The notes: generated by a model from the sequence alone, not told the origin. Numbered from the stretch's first letter, positions 20,991-31,554 are shown. The stretch is DNA of 64,000 nt from Pseudomonas sp. BN102 (GCF_029871245.1 NZ_SSON01000072.1:165112-229111), one strand, 5' to 3'. Translations and numbers: made by a program.

Positions 20991-22034
20991 TCAGTGCGGT
21001 TTGGGCGGCAGCTCGGACGGGGTAACGCGGAAGCGCAGGGTGCCGATCATCTGCCCGGCCTCGGTGAGTACCTGCACCTGCCAACGGCCCGCCGGGTTGC
21101 CGGGGAAGTTCTGCTTGTGGGTCCAGGCGCGGTAGCCCGCCTCGCGGCCGCCGTGGATATCCAGGGCGATGCGGTCCACCTCGCGGCCATTGAAACGCCA
21201 CACGTGGTAGATGCGCTCGTTCAGCCCGCGCGGCGCGTTGATCGCGGTATAGGCGTAGAGCCCCTTGCTGCGCAGTTCCGCCGCGCTGACCTCTTTCACC
21301 CCATTGCCTGGCGTCCGCTTGTGGTTGTCCAGGTCGGGTGTCACGGCCACCTCGGTGAGCCAGAGGGTCGCCGGCGGCACCCATACCCGCGTCACCCAGC
21401 CCAGTCCGCCCAACGCCAGAGTCAGCCCCACCAGGCCCACGCCGCGCCACCAGTGCTGCACGCGGAACGTGCCGAACAGACTGACGAAGGACAGCGCCAC
21501 GGCGGTGCCAAGGGCCCAGCGGTAACTCTGCGCGGTGGTCAGCTGGAGGATCAGCGGCAGCGCCGCCAGCAGCACGGCGAACAGCGTCAGGGTGTGATAG
21601 GCGAGGAACAGCCAGCGGCGCGGCGCCAGGTGGCGGTTGTAGACCGGGTCGGTGATCGAGCAGAGCGCCGCCACGCCCAGCAGGCCGGTGAACAGGGCCT
21701 GGCCACTGTTCCAGCTGGTGGTGATGGCAAAGAACGGCAGCACGAAGAACAGGCTTTCCTGGTGGATCAGCTGGGTCAGGAAGCGCATCAGCGGTGGCGG
21801 CAACTCGATGCCGAAGAGCCGTTCGATGCTGCGCCGGAACAGGTTTTCCAGCATCAACCAGACCCAGCTCACCAGCAGCAGGATGGCGATCACCTTGGCC
21901 ACCCGCGCGCCACGCTCCACCAGGAAGAAGCTCGCCATGCCCGAGCAGAAGCCATAGAGGGCGATCAGCCGCGGATGCCGCTGCAGCAGCTCGATCAGCT
22001 TGAGTACCTGGGGCTTGAAAGTGGACAGCAACAT
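20991..22034 (-). CDS. DUF5924/DUF2914-type membrane protein
   Basis: A 347-residue protein. After an N-terminal basic stretch (MLLSTFKPQVLKLIELLQRH) about six hydrophobic helices follow up to about residue 210. The C-terminal roughly 140 residues form a soluble domain (WLTEVAVTPDLDNHKR, RIYHVWRFNGREVDRIALDI, PAGRWQVQVLTEAGQMIGTL) resembling DUF2914, a beta-sandwich. Function unknown. The frame begins at a TTG (22058), but the ATG at 22034 is preferred. It is convergent with the SpmAB-like gene and about 90 bp downstream of the acetyltransferase gene. Confidence 0.75.
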   Translation of the reverse strand: MLLSTFKPQVLKLIELLQRHPRLIALYGFCSGMASFFLVERGARVAKVIAILLLVSWVWLMLENLFRRSIERLFGIELPPPLMRFLTQLIHQESLFFVLPFFAITTSWNSGQALFTGLLGVAALCSITDPVYNRHLAPRRWLFLAYHTLTLFAVLLAALPLILQLTTAQSYRWALGTAVALSFVSLFGTFRVQHWWRGVGLVGLTLALGGLGWVTRVWVPPATLWLTEVAVTPDLDNHKRTPGNGVKEVSAAELRSKGLYAYTAINAPRGLNERIYHVWRFNGREVDRIALDIHGGREAGYRAWTHKQNFPGNPAGRWQVQVLTEAGQMIGTLRFRVTPSELPPKPH

Positions 22035-22126
22035 CGGGCGCGACTGGGCTCGGGGCAAAGCGCGCAGGATACTGCCGCCCGGCGACCCTGAGAAGGCGCG
22101 ATGCCGCCGGGCTGACGGCGTGCGGT

Positions 22127-22630
22127 TCAGCCCAGCAGCAGGCGCATCGTCTGCGGCTGGTCGGGTCGGCCGTTGGGCAGGGTGCAGGGCGGCAGATCCG
22201 CCACCCAGCGGAAGGCGAAATGCTCGTAGAGGCGGATGGCCGGGCCGTTGGATTTCAGCACCACCAGGTCCACCCTGCGCATGCCCAGCTGCCGGCAGCG
22301 ATCCAGCGCCGCTTCCATCAGCTGTCCGCCCAGGCCCTTGCCGCGATGGGCCTTCAACACCTGCATGCCGAGCAGGCCGAAGTCCTCCCCCGAGCCGTCA
22401 TACACCCGGCAGAAACTGGCCGGGAAGATCTCGATCGAGCCCACCAGCTCATCCCGGATGTCGGCGACGAACTGCGGCAGGCCCAGGGGCAGCGTCCGCA
22501 GCAACTGGGCACGCATCTGCTCGATGGGCGGGGCTTCGGCGCGCAGGAGGAACTCGCCCTCGGCGCTGACTTCGACGAAGAGCCGGTGCAAGGCTTCGAT
22601 ATCGCTGATGCGCAGCTTCCTGATCGACAT
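22127..22630 (-). CDS. GNAT family N-acetyltransferase
   Basis: A 167-residue acetyltransferase. MSIRKLRISDIEALHRLFVE is the N-terminal strand-helix of the GNAT fold, and LLGMQVLKAHRGKGLGGQLM carries the acetyl-CoA pyrophosphate loop (Q/RxxGxG/A) near residue 100. RVDLVVLKSNGPAIRLYEHF is the C-terminal motif B. The substrate is unknown. Two ATGs (22636 and 22630) are possible; 22630 leaves better spacing from the weak GAGCGGG. Confidence 0.85.
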   Translation of the reverse strand: MSIRKLRISDIEALHRLFVEVSAEGEFLLRAEAPPIEQMRAQLLRTLPLGLPQFVADIRDELVGSIEIFPASFCRVYDGSGEDFGLLGMQVLKAHRGKGLGGQLMEAALDRCRQLGMRRVDLVVLKSNGPAIRLYEHFAFRWVADLPPCTLPNGRPDQPQTMRLLLG

Positions 22631-22739
22631 GGGCATCCCGCTCGTGGGTGACTGCAGGCACTCTGGCCCAGGGCGCGTGGCCTGGCAACCGCGCTGCGTG
22701 GCTGTCGACTGGGCGAACCTTGTAGCGGTAAAGGCTCGC

Positions 22740-24428
22740 TCAGCGGTGCGATTGGACCTCCGGCCCGAAGTAACGCTGGGCCTCCGGCTGGGCGACGTCC
22801 TCGTCCACCGCTTCCGGCGCGTCGGGGTTATCCAGTACCGCATAGGCGATGGCGCAGAACAGCGAGTTGAGGCGCTTCATGTCGCTGATCAGGCCCAGGT
22901 GAAGGGCGCTGGTCTCAATGCTTTGCACCACCTGCTGGTGCAGCCGCGAAACGTGGGCATGGGCGTAACGCCGTTCGAGGATGCGGAAGCGCTGTTTGGC
23001 CCGGCGCAGGCGTTTGGCGTTTTCCTGGTCGCCGTTGAGGAACACCGAGAGGGCGAGGCGCAGGTTTTCCACCAGCTGGTCGTGGAGGCTGACGATCTCC
23101 GCCAGCCCTTCATCGGAGAAGGCGCGGCCCTGGGCGTTCTTCTTGCTCTGCACGTCGTCGAGCATGCGCTCGATGATGTCGCCGGCCTGCTCCAGGTTGA
23201 TGGTCAGTTCGATGATCTCGGCCCAGCGCCGACTGTCGCGTTCGCCCAGGTCCTCGTGCGGCATGCGCGCCAGGTAGAGCTTGATGGCGGTGTAGAGGGC
23301 GTCGATATCGTCGTCGAGGCGGTGGATGTCCTTGCCCAGCATCGGGTCGCCGCCGCGCAACAGATGCAGCAGGTTGTTCAGCATCTGCTCGACGATGTCG
23401 CCCATGCGCAGGGTCTCGCGCACCGCGTTGGCCAGGGCCAGGCTCGGCGTCTCCAGGGCGGCGGGGTCGAGGTGGCGCGGCTTGACCACATCGTCGGGCT
23501 GCGGGCGGTCCGGCAGCAGCCAATCGCAGAAGCGCGCCATGGGCACCGTCAGCGGCAGGCAGAGGGCGCAGCGCACGCTGTTGTAAAGGACGTGGAAGGC
23601 AATCACCAGCTCGGCATTGGAGATGGGCCAGCCGTCGATCCAGTTGGCCAGCGGCCCCACCAGCGGCAGCACCAGGGCGCAACCGGCCAGCTTGAACAGC
23701 AGGCTGCCCAGGGCCACCCGGCGCCCGGCGGCGTTCTGCAGGCCGCTGCTGAGCAGGGCGAGGACGCCGCTGCCGAGGTTGGCACCAATCACCAGGCAGA
23801 GCGCCACCTTGAGGGAGATCACCTTGGACGCGGCGAGGGTCGCGGTGAGCAGCACGGCAGCCAGGCTGGAGTAGGAAACCATTGCGAACAGGGCGCCGGT
23901 CAGGGCATCCAGCAGCACGTCGCCGGTGAGCGAAGAGAACAGCACCTTCACCCCCTTTGCGGTGGTGATGGGCTCGGCGGCGGCGATGATCAGCTGCAGG
24001 GCGAGGATGATCAGCCCGAGGCCGATGCCCACGCGGCCGAGCTGGCCGAGGCGGGTCTGCTTGCGGGAGAGAAACAAGATCACGCCGAAGAAAATCAGCA
24101 GTGGCGACAGCCAGGACAGGTCCAGGGTCAGCACCCGCGCCATCAGCGCCGTGCCGACGTCCGCGCCGAGCATGATGGCGAGTGCCGGGGCCAGCAGCAT
24201 CAGGCCCTGGGCGACGAAGGAACTGACCAGCAGCGCGGTGGCATTGCTGCTCTGCACCAGGGCGGTCACCCCGATGCCGGCAGCAAAGGCCAGGGGACGG
24301 CGGCGCACGCTGCGGCTGAGCAGGCGGCGCAGGTTGGCGCCGTACACACGGAGGATCCCGGTTCGCACGATGTGCGTGCCCCAGATGAGCAAGGCGACGG
24401 CCGAGAGCAGATTGAGCAGCGTCAGCAT
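22740..24428 (-). CDS. Na/Pi cotransporter family protein with PhoU-like C-terminus
   Basis: A 562-residue inner-membrane protein. Two Na/Pi-cotransport repeats each have a QSS/SYSS-type motif (VQSSNATALLVSSFVAQGLM near residue 60; FAMVSYSSLAAVLLTATLAA near 200). A helical PhoU-like cytoplasmic domain follows from about residue 350 (NAVRETLRMGDIVEQMLNNL). The family imports phosphate or anions, or controls them. GGAGGG just before the ATG at 24428 selects this start over an upstream in-frame start at 24467. Likely monocistronic. Confidence 0.88.
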   Translation of the reverse strand: MLTLLNLLSAVALLIWGTHIVRTGILRVYGANLRRLLSRSVRRRPLAFAAGIGVTALVQSSNATALLVSSFVAQGLMLLAPALAIMLGADVGTALMARVLTLDLSWLSPLLIFFGVILFLSRKQTRLGQLGRVGIGLGLIILALQLIIAAAEPITTAKGVKVLFSSLTGDVLLDALTGALFAMVSYSSLAAVLLTATLAASKVISLKVALCLVIGANLGSGVLALLSSGLQNAAGRRVALGSLLFKLAGCALVLPLVGPLANWIDGWPISNAELVIAFHVLYNSVRCALCLPLTVPMARFCDWLLPDRPQPDDVVKPRHLDPAALETPSLALANAVRETLRMGDIVEQMLNNLLHLLRGGDPMLGKDIHRLDDDIDALYTAIKLYLARMPHEDLGERDSRRWAEIIELTINLEQAGDIIERMLDDVQSKKNAQGRAFSDEGLAEIVSLHDQLVENLRLALSVFLNGDQENAKRLRRAKQRFRILERRYAHAHVSRLHQQVVQSIETSALHLGLISDMKRLNSLFCAIAYAVLDNPDAPEAVDEDVAQPEAQRYFGPEVQSHR

Positions 24429-24807
24429 GGTGGCCCTCCTGGCGATCGCGAAGGCCGCTGTGTCCATGCGCGGGGAAACAGCGGCGCAGTCAGGCGAGTG
24501 GTAATGAAATTGTCATCTTTAGACCTTCATGGTCTTGCGTGATTTCCGGGATTCGCCTGACTTTCTGGCACCTGCTGACAAGTAAAGCTCGCCGCGCCGG
24601 ATTCTGCTCGTTATCGATCAAGGGCTTGGGGAAAAAAGTTGAGGTGATTTCCGCGAGGTGCCCATAGCCAGGATTACATCCGTATATGGGGACAGCGGTA
24701 GGGTGCGCCATGCGCACCGGGCGGAGGCGACGCTGGCGCGGACCATGGCCCGGCCGCAGGCGTTGGTGCGCACGGCGCACCCTGCGGCCGATGATCCGCA
24801 ATGGCGC
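24429..24807. other. Intergenic region with repeat family B
   Basis: 379 bp between the start of the Na/Pi-type gene and the end of the lodB-like gene. It holds the palindromic element at 24698-24786 and presumably the promoter of the Na/Pi-type gene. No gene seen. Confidence 0.6.
24698..24786. repeat. Palindromic repeat family B
   Basis: GTAGGGTGCGCCATGCGCAC at one end and GTGCGCACGGCGCACCCTGC at the other, each arm also self-complementary. Related copies occur at 46241-46304 and 49635-49698. Confidence 0.82.
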
Positions 24808-25920
24808 TCAGCCCACCTGCCGCCTCGCCCAGAACGGTTCCTGGGCAAAGCGCCCCTCGGCGCCGTAGTAGCCGCGCTTGAGCGTGAGGTACTCATCGAC
24901 ATGGCGGCGGATATCGTCGCCATAGGTCCGGCGCAGGGCCTGCTCGTCGGCCCGGTCGGTGAAATGCGCGGCCGCCAGGCGGGCGGCTTCGATACCGGTG
25001 CTGAGGGCGTAGCCGATGCCCATGGACGACAGCGGATCGAACGCCGCCGCGGCATCGCCCGCCGCTGCCCAGCCCTCGCCGCTGCCGGGCTCCAGCGATT
25101 GCGAATGGGCCGGCCAGACGCGCAGTGGCTCCAGTGCTTCGAGCTGGCCGATACGTGCGCGAGTGTGGGGTGCCCGGTCCAGAGCGGCTTGCCAGAAGGC
25201 GGTACGGCTGGCGTGGCATTCCTGCAGCAGGTCGGAATCGGTCATCAGCACCGACACCACGCGACCGTCCGGCACCGGCGCGCTGTACCACCAGCCCATG
25301 GGCACCGACTCCACCAGGGAGCAGGCTTCCACCGTCGCGCTGGCGGCGTCGTGGTAAGTGGCCATCCCCACCAGGTGGTCGTGACGCTGCTTCTTCGCCC
25401 CCAGCGCACGGGCCAGCCAGGCACTGCGCCCGGTGGCGTCGATCAGGTAGCCGCAGCGCAGCGGAACCTCGGCGTCTTCCAGGCTGACGGTGAGGCTCCA
25501 GCCGTCCTCCTCGCGTATCACCTGCTGCAGCCGCGCCTTCAGCAGCAGCTGCGCACCGAAGGCGCGGGCGGCGCTGGCCAGGCCCGCGTCGAAGCGGCGC
25601 CGGTCCAGGTGCCAGCCGTAGCCACGGCCGGTGAAGAGGAAATCCCGCGCGCGCAACTGGTCGTCACCCCAGGCCGCGGTGAAGGCGTAGGACGGGCTGA
25701 AATTGGCCGCGCGGAAGGCCTCGCCCACGCCGAGATAGTCCAGCAGGGGCAGCACGCCGGGGGAGAGGGTTTCGCCCACCTTGTCGCCGTCGTAGCCCGA
25801 GCGTTCCACCAGAATCACCGAGAGACCGGTGTAGCGCCGCAGGGTGAGGGCGGCCGCGCATGCGGCCGGCCCTCCCCCGGCGATCACTACGTCGAGGGTC
25901 CCCGGCCCCTCAGTGTGCAA
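24808..25920 (-). CDS. LodB/GoxB-like FAD-dependent oxidoreductase (maturase of the quinoprotein oxidase)
   Basis: A 370-residue flavoprotein of the tryptophan-halogenase/geranylgeranyl-reductase-like group. The FAD Rossmann motif GGGPAACAAALTLRR is near residues 14-28, and the second FAD motif WAAAGDAAAAFDPLSSMGIG near 285-305. LodB and GoxB proteins are required to build the cysteine tryptophylquinone of the adjacent oxidase. The start overlaps the oxidase gene by 11 bp, so translation is coupled, the arrangement known for lodAB and goxAB. The exact chemistry of this copy is inferred. Confidence 0.82.
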   Translation of the reverse strand: MHTEGPGTLDVVIAGGGPAACAAALTLRRYTGLSVILVERSGYDGDKVGETLSPGVLPLLDYLGVGEAFRAANFSPSYAFTAAWGDDQLRARDFLFTGRGYGWHLDRRRFDAGLASAARAFGAQLLLKARLQQVIREEDGWSLTVSLEDAEVPLRCGYLIDATGRSAWLARALGAKKQRHDHLVGMATYHDAASATVEACSLVESVPMGWWYSAPVPDGRVVSVLMTDSDLLQECHASRTAFWQAALDRAPHTRARIGQLEALEPLRVWPAHSQSLEPGSGEGWAAAGDAAAAFDPLSSMGIGYALSTGIEAARLAAAHFTDRADEQALRRTYGDDIRRHVDEYLTLKRGYYGAEGRFAQEPFWARRQVG

Positions 25921-27916
25921 GGTGCCCCCGCTTGGGAATGGCGCGACGAGTGTCCACCTTCGGCCGTTGCGGGTCGGGCGCCAGGTACCAGGTGTTGAAG
26001 AAATTGGCGTCGGCCCCGGTCACCGCGTTGCCGGCGCCCGCCACCGCGACGCTGGCGGCGACGAAGCGATCGTTGTTGCGTTCAGTCTCCACGAAGTAGG
26101 GGAACAGGTTGCGGTACGGCCCGGTGGCCTCGTTGGTGATGAAGCCCAGGTAATGCCAGGCCTGGATCATCTCCGAGAAGCTGTTGATGCCCCGGCTGTA
26201 GATCGACTGCAGCGCGGAGGGGATGCCGGACTGGTACTGCGAGGCTTCGCTGACGTCACCGGGCAGCACGTTCCACGGACTTTGCGGCGGCCACCAGTAG
26301 GCATAGTAGGTGGGCGCCTTGGGCACGCCGTCCTGCTTGTTCACTTCCGGGTCGGTGAAGTTGACGTACTGCACCGTGCACTGGAAGAAGTCCGCCTGCC
26401 AGGGAATGGCCATGCGCTTGGTCAGGTCGCCTGGCTCGCAGCCCTGGAACGCCAGGCCCGGTACGGTTTCGTTCTCTCGCGGGTCCAGGCCGTACTGGTA
26501 GTAGTAGGACTCGTCATGCCGGTGGCGGATGCGGAAGGGCGCTTCGTAAAGTTCCGGGCTGTAGAGGCTCCAGGTCACCTCGATGCCGGGGCACAGCGGG
26601 CCACCCACACAGTTGCCGACGCTGGCGCGGTCCAGCGCGGTGACGCCTGGCAGCGACGCCGGCGCGTCCAGGCTGAACTTGCCGGCAGCCCACTGGCCGA
26701 GCAGGAAGTACTGGGTGCGGGTGAGGGTGAGGAACTTCGCCAGCACCGCGTTGCTCACCGAGTTGGAGCCCGAGTTCAGCGGCATCAGTGGAATGCCCGA
26801 ATCGCCGTCGAAGAGCTGGCCTTGCTGGCCGTCGGTGAAGCCGTTGTCCCCCGGGTTGCGGAACAGCCGGAAGTAGGCCTGGCGGTACTCGGCGGCGCGT
26901 TCGCTGGCATCCGTGGCGTCGAAGGGCGGCGGCGAGAAGCTGTTCAGCGCCGGTACCGAGGCCACCCAGCGGTAGCCTCCGGGACGCTTGAGGATGGGTT
27001 CGATATCGCGGCTGTAGTTGGCGATGTAGTCGGGGTTGTAGCGGCCGTTGGAGAACAGCGCCGGGAGCAGGCCGAGGTCGCGCACCGCGACGTCAAAGAC
27101 CAGGTCGTCGAGGGTGACGATGTTCTCCAGTTCCGGGGCGAACTTCGGCGAGCCGACGATGCACCAGGCATTGAGGGTGAGCACCTGGCCGTTTTTGAAG
27201 GTCAGGGTGCAGGTCACCGGGCCATCGGCGATATCGTCATGCCAGCCGTCGGCGCCGGCGAAGCTGGTGATCGGCTGGTTGCCGCCGGCATGGCCGTAGC
27301 CGCCGAGCACCAGCAGGCGGCCCTCCTGGTCGGTGCGCATCTCGCCCAGGGTGTTTATCGGCAGGCCCTGGGAAGGCGGTAGCGGGAAGGAGCCGTAGCG
27401 GTAGTCCGGCGGGATGCTGTCGCGGGAGAAGTCGGCCACGCCGCCGCGGCCGTCGAGGGTGCGCGGGCCCGGGTCGATGATCAATTGCTGGCGCTGCTGC
27501 TCGTTAGTCACGTTGGCGTTGCGCAGCGGCACGCCGACCTTCTCGTAGCTGTTGTCCGGGCCCAGCAGCAGGTTGCCCTGCAGTTCCTGGAAGTTGTACC
27601 AGGCGGCCTTCTTGTTCGCGACGTGCACCGTCCATTGCAGGTTGGCCACCTGCGGGTCGTCCAGGGTGATTTCACGGGTGGAGCCGTCGGCCGCCACGGC
27701 GTATACGCAGAAGCGCGCGGCCTGGCGCTTGATGCGGCCTTCCGGGTCCTTGTACTGCTCGACGTAGATGGGCTGTCCGCGGTCGAACAGCTGCTGGCCC
27801 TGGGCGTCGCAGGCCAGCGGGCGTCCGCCGATGGCGTCCGGCGCCAGGTAGAAGGCGTCAGGGCTGTTGCCGACCCTGGCGATGCCGATGCTCGGGCCTA
27901 TGACGTATTGGTCCAT
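25910..27916 (-). CDS. LodA/GoxA-like amino-acid oxidase with predicted cysteine tryptophylquinone
   Basis: A 668-residue protein starting MDQYVIGPSIGIARVGNSPD, the typical opening of LodA/GoxA family proteins (L-lysine epsilon-oxidase, glycine oxidase). No signal peptide is visible. Cys513 in PWQADFFQC and Trp587 in IQAWHYLGF lie near the Cys516 and Trp581 that make the quinone in Marinomonas LodA, so they are the best cofactor candidates. Such enzymes oxidatively deaminate an amine, releasing ammonia and peroxide. The substrate cannot be read. A double purine-rich ribosome-binding site precedes the ATG at 27916. It follows the formyltransferase gene by 70 bp. Confidence 0.85.
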   Translation of the reverse strand: MDQYVIGPSIGIARVGNSPDAFYLAPDAIGGRPLACDAQGQQLFDRGQPIYVEQYKDPEGRIKRQAARFCVYAVAADGSTREITLDDPQVANLQWTVHVANKKAAWYNFQELQGNLLLGPDNSYEKVGVPLRNANVTNEQQRQQLIIDPGPRTLDGRGGVADFSRDSIPPDYRYGSFPLPPSQGLPINTLGEMRTDQEGRLLVLGGYGHAGGNQPITSFAGADGWHDDIADGPVTCTLTFKNGQVLTLNAWCIVGSPKFAPELENIVTLDDLVFDVAVRDLGLLPALFSNGRYNPDYIANYSRDIEPILKRPGGYRWVASVPALNSFSPPPFDATDASERAAEYRQAYFRLFRNPGDNGFTDGQQGQLFDGDSGIPLMPLNSGSNSVSNAVLAKFLTLTRTQYFLLGQWAAGKFSLDAPASLPGVTALDRASVGNCVGGPLCPGIEVTWSLYSPELYEAPFRIRHRHDESYYYQYGLDPRENETVPGLAFQGCEPGDLTKRMAIPWQADFFQCTVQYVNFTDPEVNKQDGVPKAPTYYAYWWPPQSPWNVLPGDVSEASQYQSGIPSALQSIYSRGINSFSEMIQAWHYLGFITNEATGPYRNLFPYFVETERNNDRFVAASVAVAGAGNAVTGADANFFNTWYLAPDPQRPKVDTRRAIPKRGHLAH

Positions 27917-27986
27917 CTCCTTTCCTCCTCTGTATCGCGGTCTTCCATTTCCACGACGGGCCGCGCCCGCCGCGGGCCTCAACGCT

Positions 27987-28910
27987 CTAGTCGAAATAGC
28001 CGGAGCAGCCGGCGAAGAACTGGCTGGCGGGCATGGGCTCGCGTTGCTCGGGCGCCACCGTCTCGATCAGCAGGCCCTGCGCGCCGGGCGGCCCGCACAG
28101 GGCCACCACGCCGTCGGGTGTGCCCAGCAGGCGGCCGGGCGTGCCGCGATAGTCCCGTGGCGCCGGTGCCGCCTTGAGCAGTTCGATGCGCTGGCCGCGG
28201 AAATGACTGAAAGCGCCCGGATAGGGCGGCGACTGGGCGCGGATCAGGTTGTGGATATCGCGGGCGGGAAGCGACCAGTCGATGCGCATCTCGCGCTCGC
28301 CGCGCTTGTGGAAGAAGGTCGCCTGGCTGCGGTCCTGGGGGGTGAACTGCGCGCTGCCGCGCGCCAGGGCGTCCACCGCGGCCAGGGCCAGGCTGGAGAA
28401 CAGCGGCAGGGTGCGCTGGAAGAGATCGGTGGCGGTGTCCTGGGGCCGGATGGGCACGACTTCCTGGAGCAGGATGTCGCCCAGGTCCAGCTCGTCCTCC
28501 ACGCGGTGCACGGTCACGCCTGTCTGGGACTCGCCATTGGCGACCGCCCAGTTGATCGGGGCGAAGCCGCCGTAGCGTGGCAACAGCGCATCGTGCAGGT
28601 TGATGCCGCCGTGGCGGGCCAGGGCGCAGACCTTGGGCGAAAGCCAGGTACGCCAGTTGGAGAGCACCAGCAGCTCGGGCTCCAGCGCCGCCAGTTGCTC
28701 GGCCAGGGCCGGCGAGTTGGCATAGCGGCACTCGACCAGGGGGATGCCGGCGGCGGCAGCCAGGTCGGCCACCGAGGCGGCCCAGAGATTGTCGGCGGGG
28801 TTGCGGCTGGGCGCGTGGGTCACCACCAGCGGCACCTCATGGCCGTTGGCGAGCAGGGCCTCGAGGGTCTCGGTCCCCCAGCGCTGAAAACCGAAGAAAA
28901 CGATGCGCAT
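27987..28910 (-). CDS. Formyltransferase of the Fmt/ArnA type
   Basis: A 307-residue N10-formyltetrahydrofolate-dependent formyltransferase. The catalytic triad of ArnA/Fmt is present: Asn104 and His106 in GGINLHDALLP and Asp142 in DELDLGDIL, with APINWAVANGESQTGVTVHR between, closer to ArnA than to Fmt. The C-terminal domain is short and resembles a beta-barrel. It lies 72 bp after the PLP decarboxylase and 70 bp before the LodA-like gene, all on the minus strand. It presumably formylates an amine made in the pathway; it is unlikely to be the housekeeping Fmt, which normally sits with def. No strong ribosome-binding site is seen. Confidence 0.85.
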   Translation of the reverse strand: MRIVFFGFQRWGTETLEALLANGHEVPLVVTHAPSRNPADNLWAASVADLAAAAGIPLVECRYANSPALAEQLAALEPELLVLSNWRTWLSPKVCALARHGGINLHDALLPRYGGFAPINWAVANGESQTGVTVHRVEDELDLGDILLQEVVPIRPQDTATDLFQRTLPLFSSLALAAVDALARGSAQFTPQDRSQATFFHKRGEREMRIDWSLPARDIHNLIRAQSPPYPGAFSHFRGQRIELLKAAPAPRDYRGTPGRLLGTPDGVVALCGPPGAQGLLIETVAPEQREPMPASQFFAGCSGYFD

Positions 28911-28982
28911 CCATTCGCCCGTCCATGGTTCTTCCCTGGTGGATTGGACACTAGTCCCGCGAAGTCAGAAGTCAAATGACGT

Positions 28983-30227
28983 TCATCGGCAAATCGCCTG
29001 GCCCTCCAGCACCCGTTCGGCGTCCCCGCGCTGGCGCAGCAGCCACGCATCGCCTGCCTCCAGCGCCACCTCGGCGGGCGTCGGGTGCAGGCCGAAATGC
29101 AGCAGGCTGTGATGCAGGGCATAGGCGCCGCAGTTGGGCAGGGCCAGCAGGTCGCCGGGCTCGGGCCGAGGCAGCATGAGGTCTTCCACCAGCACATCCT
29201 GGGGCGTCGGCAGGCAACCGGCGACGCTGACCTGGCGCAGTGGCCGGCCCTTCCCGCCGACCAGTCGCAGCAGCCGGTTGGCCTTGCCGTTGTAGCCCCG
29301 CAACAGGTTGTGGATGCCGCCGTCGACTATCACCCAGGTGCGCCCACGGGATTCGCGCACATCCAGCACCCGGGTGAGGTAGCAACCGCTTTCGGCCACC
29401 AGGTAGCGGCCGACCTCCAGCAGCAGGCGCAGCGGCGTCGAGGCGCTGGCCTGCAGGTCGCGCAGGCCCTGGGCAAAGTGGTCGAGGTCGAAGGCCGCCT
29501 CGCCCGAGGCACAGGGCACACCGAGGCCGCCGCCGATATCCAGGCAGTCCAGGCTGGGCCGGCCTTCGCGGCGCAACGTTTCCAATAAGCCCAGCAGCCA
29601 CTGGGCCGGACGTAGCAGGCGGTCCGCATCCAGCACATTGCTCGCCACGTAGCAGTGCAAGCCACGCAGGCGCAGGCCGGGCAATGCGTCCAGTGCCGGC
29701 AGCGCCTCGGCCAGGTGGCCGGCGTCGACGCCGAATTTGCTGCTCGTCTCGGCCACCTGGATGCCGTCGCGGGCGGCCTCCTCCAGCAACGCGGCCGGTG
29801 GATGCAGGCGCAGCAACACGTCCTGGCGATAGCCCAGGCGGCATGCCAGGGCATCCAGCCGGTGGGCCTCGGTCAGGGATTCCAGCACCACCAGGGCCGG
29901 GCGCGCGGCGCCAAGGCGTTCCAGCAGGGCCGGGTACTTGGCCGGGCCGGTGAACAGCAGGCGCTCGGGCGGGTAGGCCGCGGCCAGGGCCGTCACCAGC
30001 TCGCCTTCGGAGCTGATGTCGGCGCCCAGCCCAGCTTCCCGCAACAGGCGGCAGATGCCCAGAGACGGGTTGGCCTTGAAGGCGTAATGCGCCATCGCGC
30101 CCGCCGGCAAGGCAGCCAGCAGCTTGGTGGCCTGCTGGCGGATGCGCGCCAGGTCGTAGGTGAACAGCGGGGTACCGAAGCGCTCGGCGACCCTGGCCAG
30201 GGTGGTATCAGCGGGATGATCTAGCAT
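28983..30227 (-). CDS. Fold-III PLP-dependent decarboxylase (DAP/ornithine decarboxylase-like)
   Basis: A 414-residue enzyme with an alanine-racemase-like barrel followed by a beta-domain. The PLP lysine is Lys51 in HYAFKANPS; LDIGGGLGVP and EVGRYLVAESG are phosphate- and cofactor-binding elements; GAYALHHSLLHF near 367-378 carries the conserved GAY. Where diaminopimelate decarboxylases have a catalytic Cys (GxxCxSxD) this protein reads GCLPTPQD, with Pro340 at that place, so its substrate or mechanism probably differs. It is divergent from the ArgG-like gene with 44 bp between. The ATG at 30227 gives the family N-terminus. Confidence 0.85.
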   Translation of the reverse strand: MLDHPADTTLARVAERFGTPLFTYDLARIRQQATKLLAALPAGAMAHYAFKANPSLGICRLLREAGLGADISSEGELVTALAAAYPPERLLFTGPAKYPALLERLGAARPALVVLESLTEAHRLDALACRLGYRQDVLLRLHPPAALLEEAARDGIQVAETSSKFGVDAGHLAEALPALDALPGLRLRGLHCYVASNVLDADRLLRPAQWLLGLLETLRREGRPSLDCLDIGGGLGVPCASGEAAFDLDHFAQGLRDLQASASTPLRLLLEVGRYLVAESGCYLTRVLDVRESRGRTWVIVDGGIHNLLRGYNGKANRLLRLVGGKGRPLRQVSVAGCLPTPQDVLVEDLMLPRPEPGDLLALPNCGAYALHHSLLHFGLHPTPAEVALEAGDAWLLRQRGDAERVLEGQAICR

Positions 30228-30271
30228 GAGGTTCTTCCATGAGCGTTCAGTGATCCAGGGAGGGAGCACCC

Positions 30272-31474
<1,203 letters not shown>

Positions 31475-31554
31475 TCCGAAGCGAAAGCCCAGCGGGGGCG
31501 ACCGCCAGCGGGCCGGCTGGTAACCTGTGCCGACCCCAAGGATGCGATGCCCCC

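Noticed and set aside
22236..24542. Plus-strand frame of about 768 codons opposite the GNAT and Na/Pi genes
   Set aside because: Shadow of two well-supported genes; no ribosome-binding site or recognisable motif.
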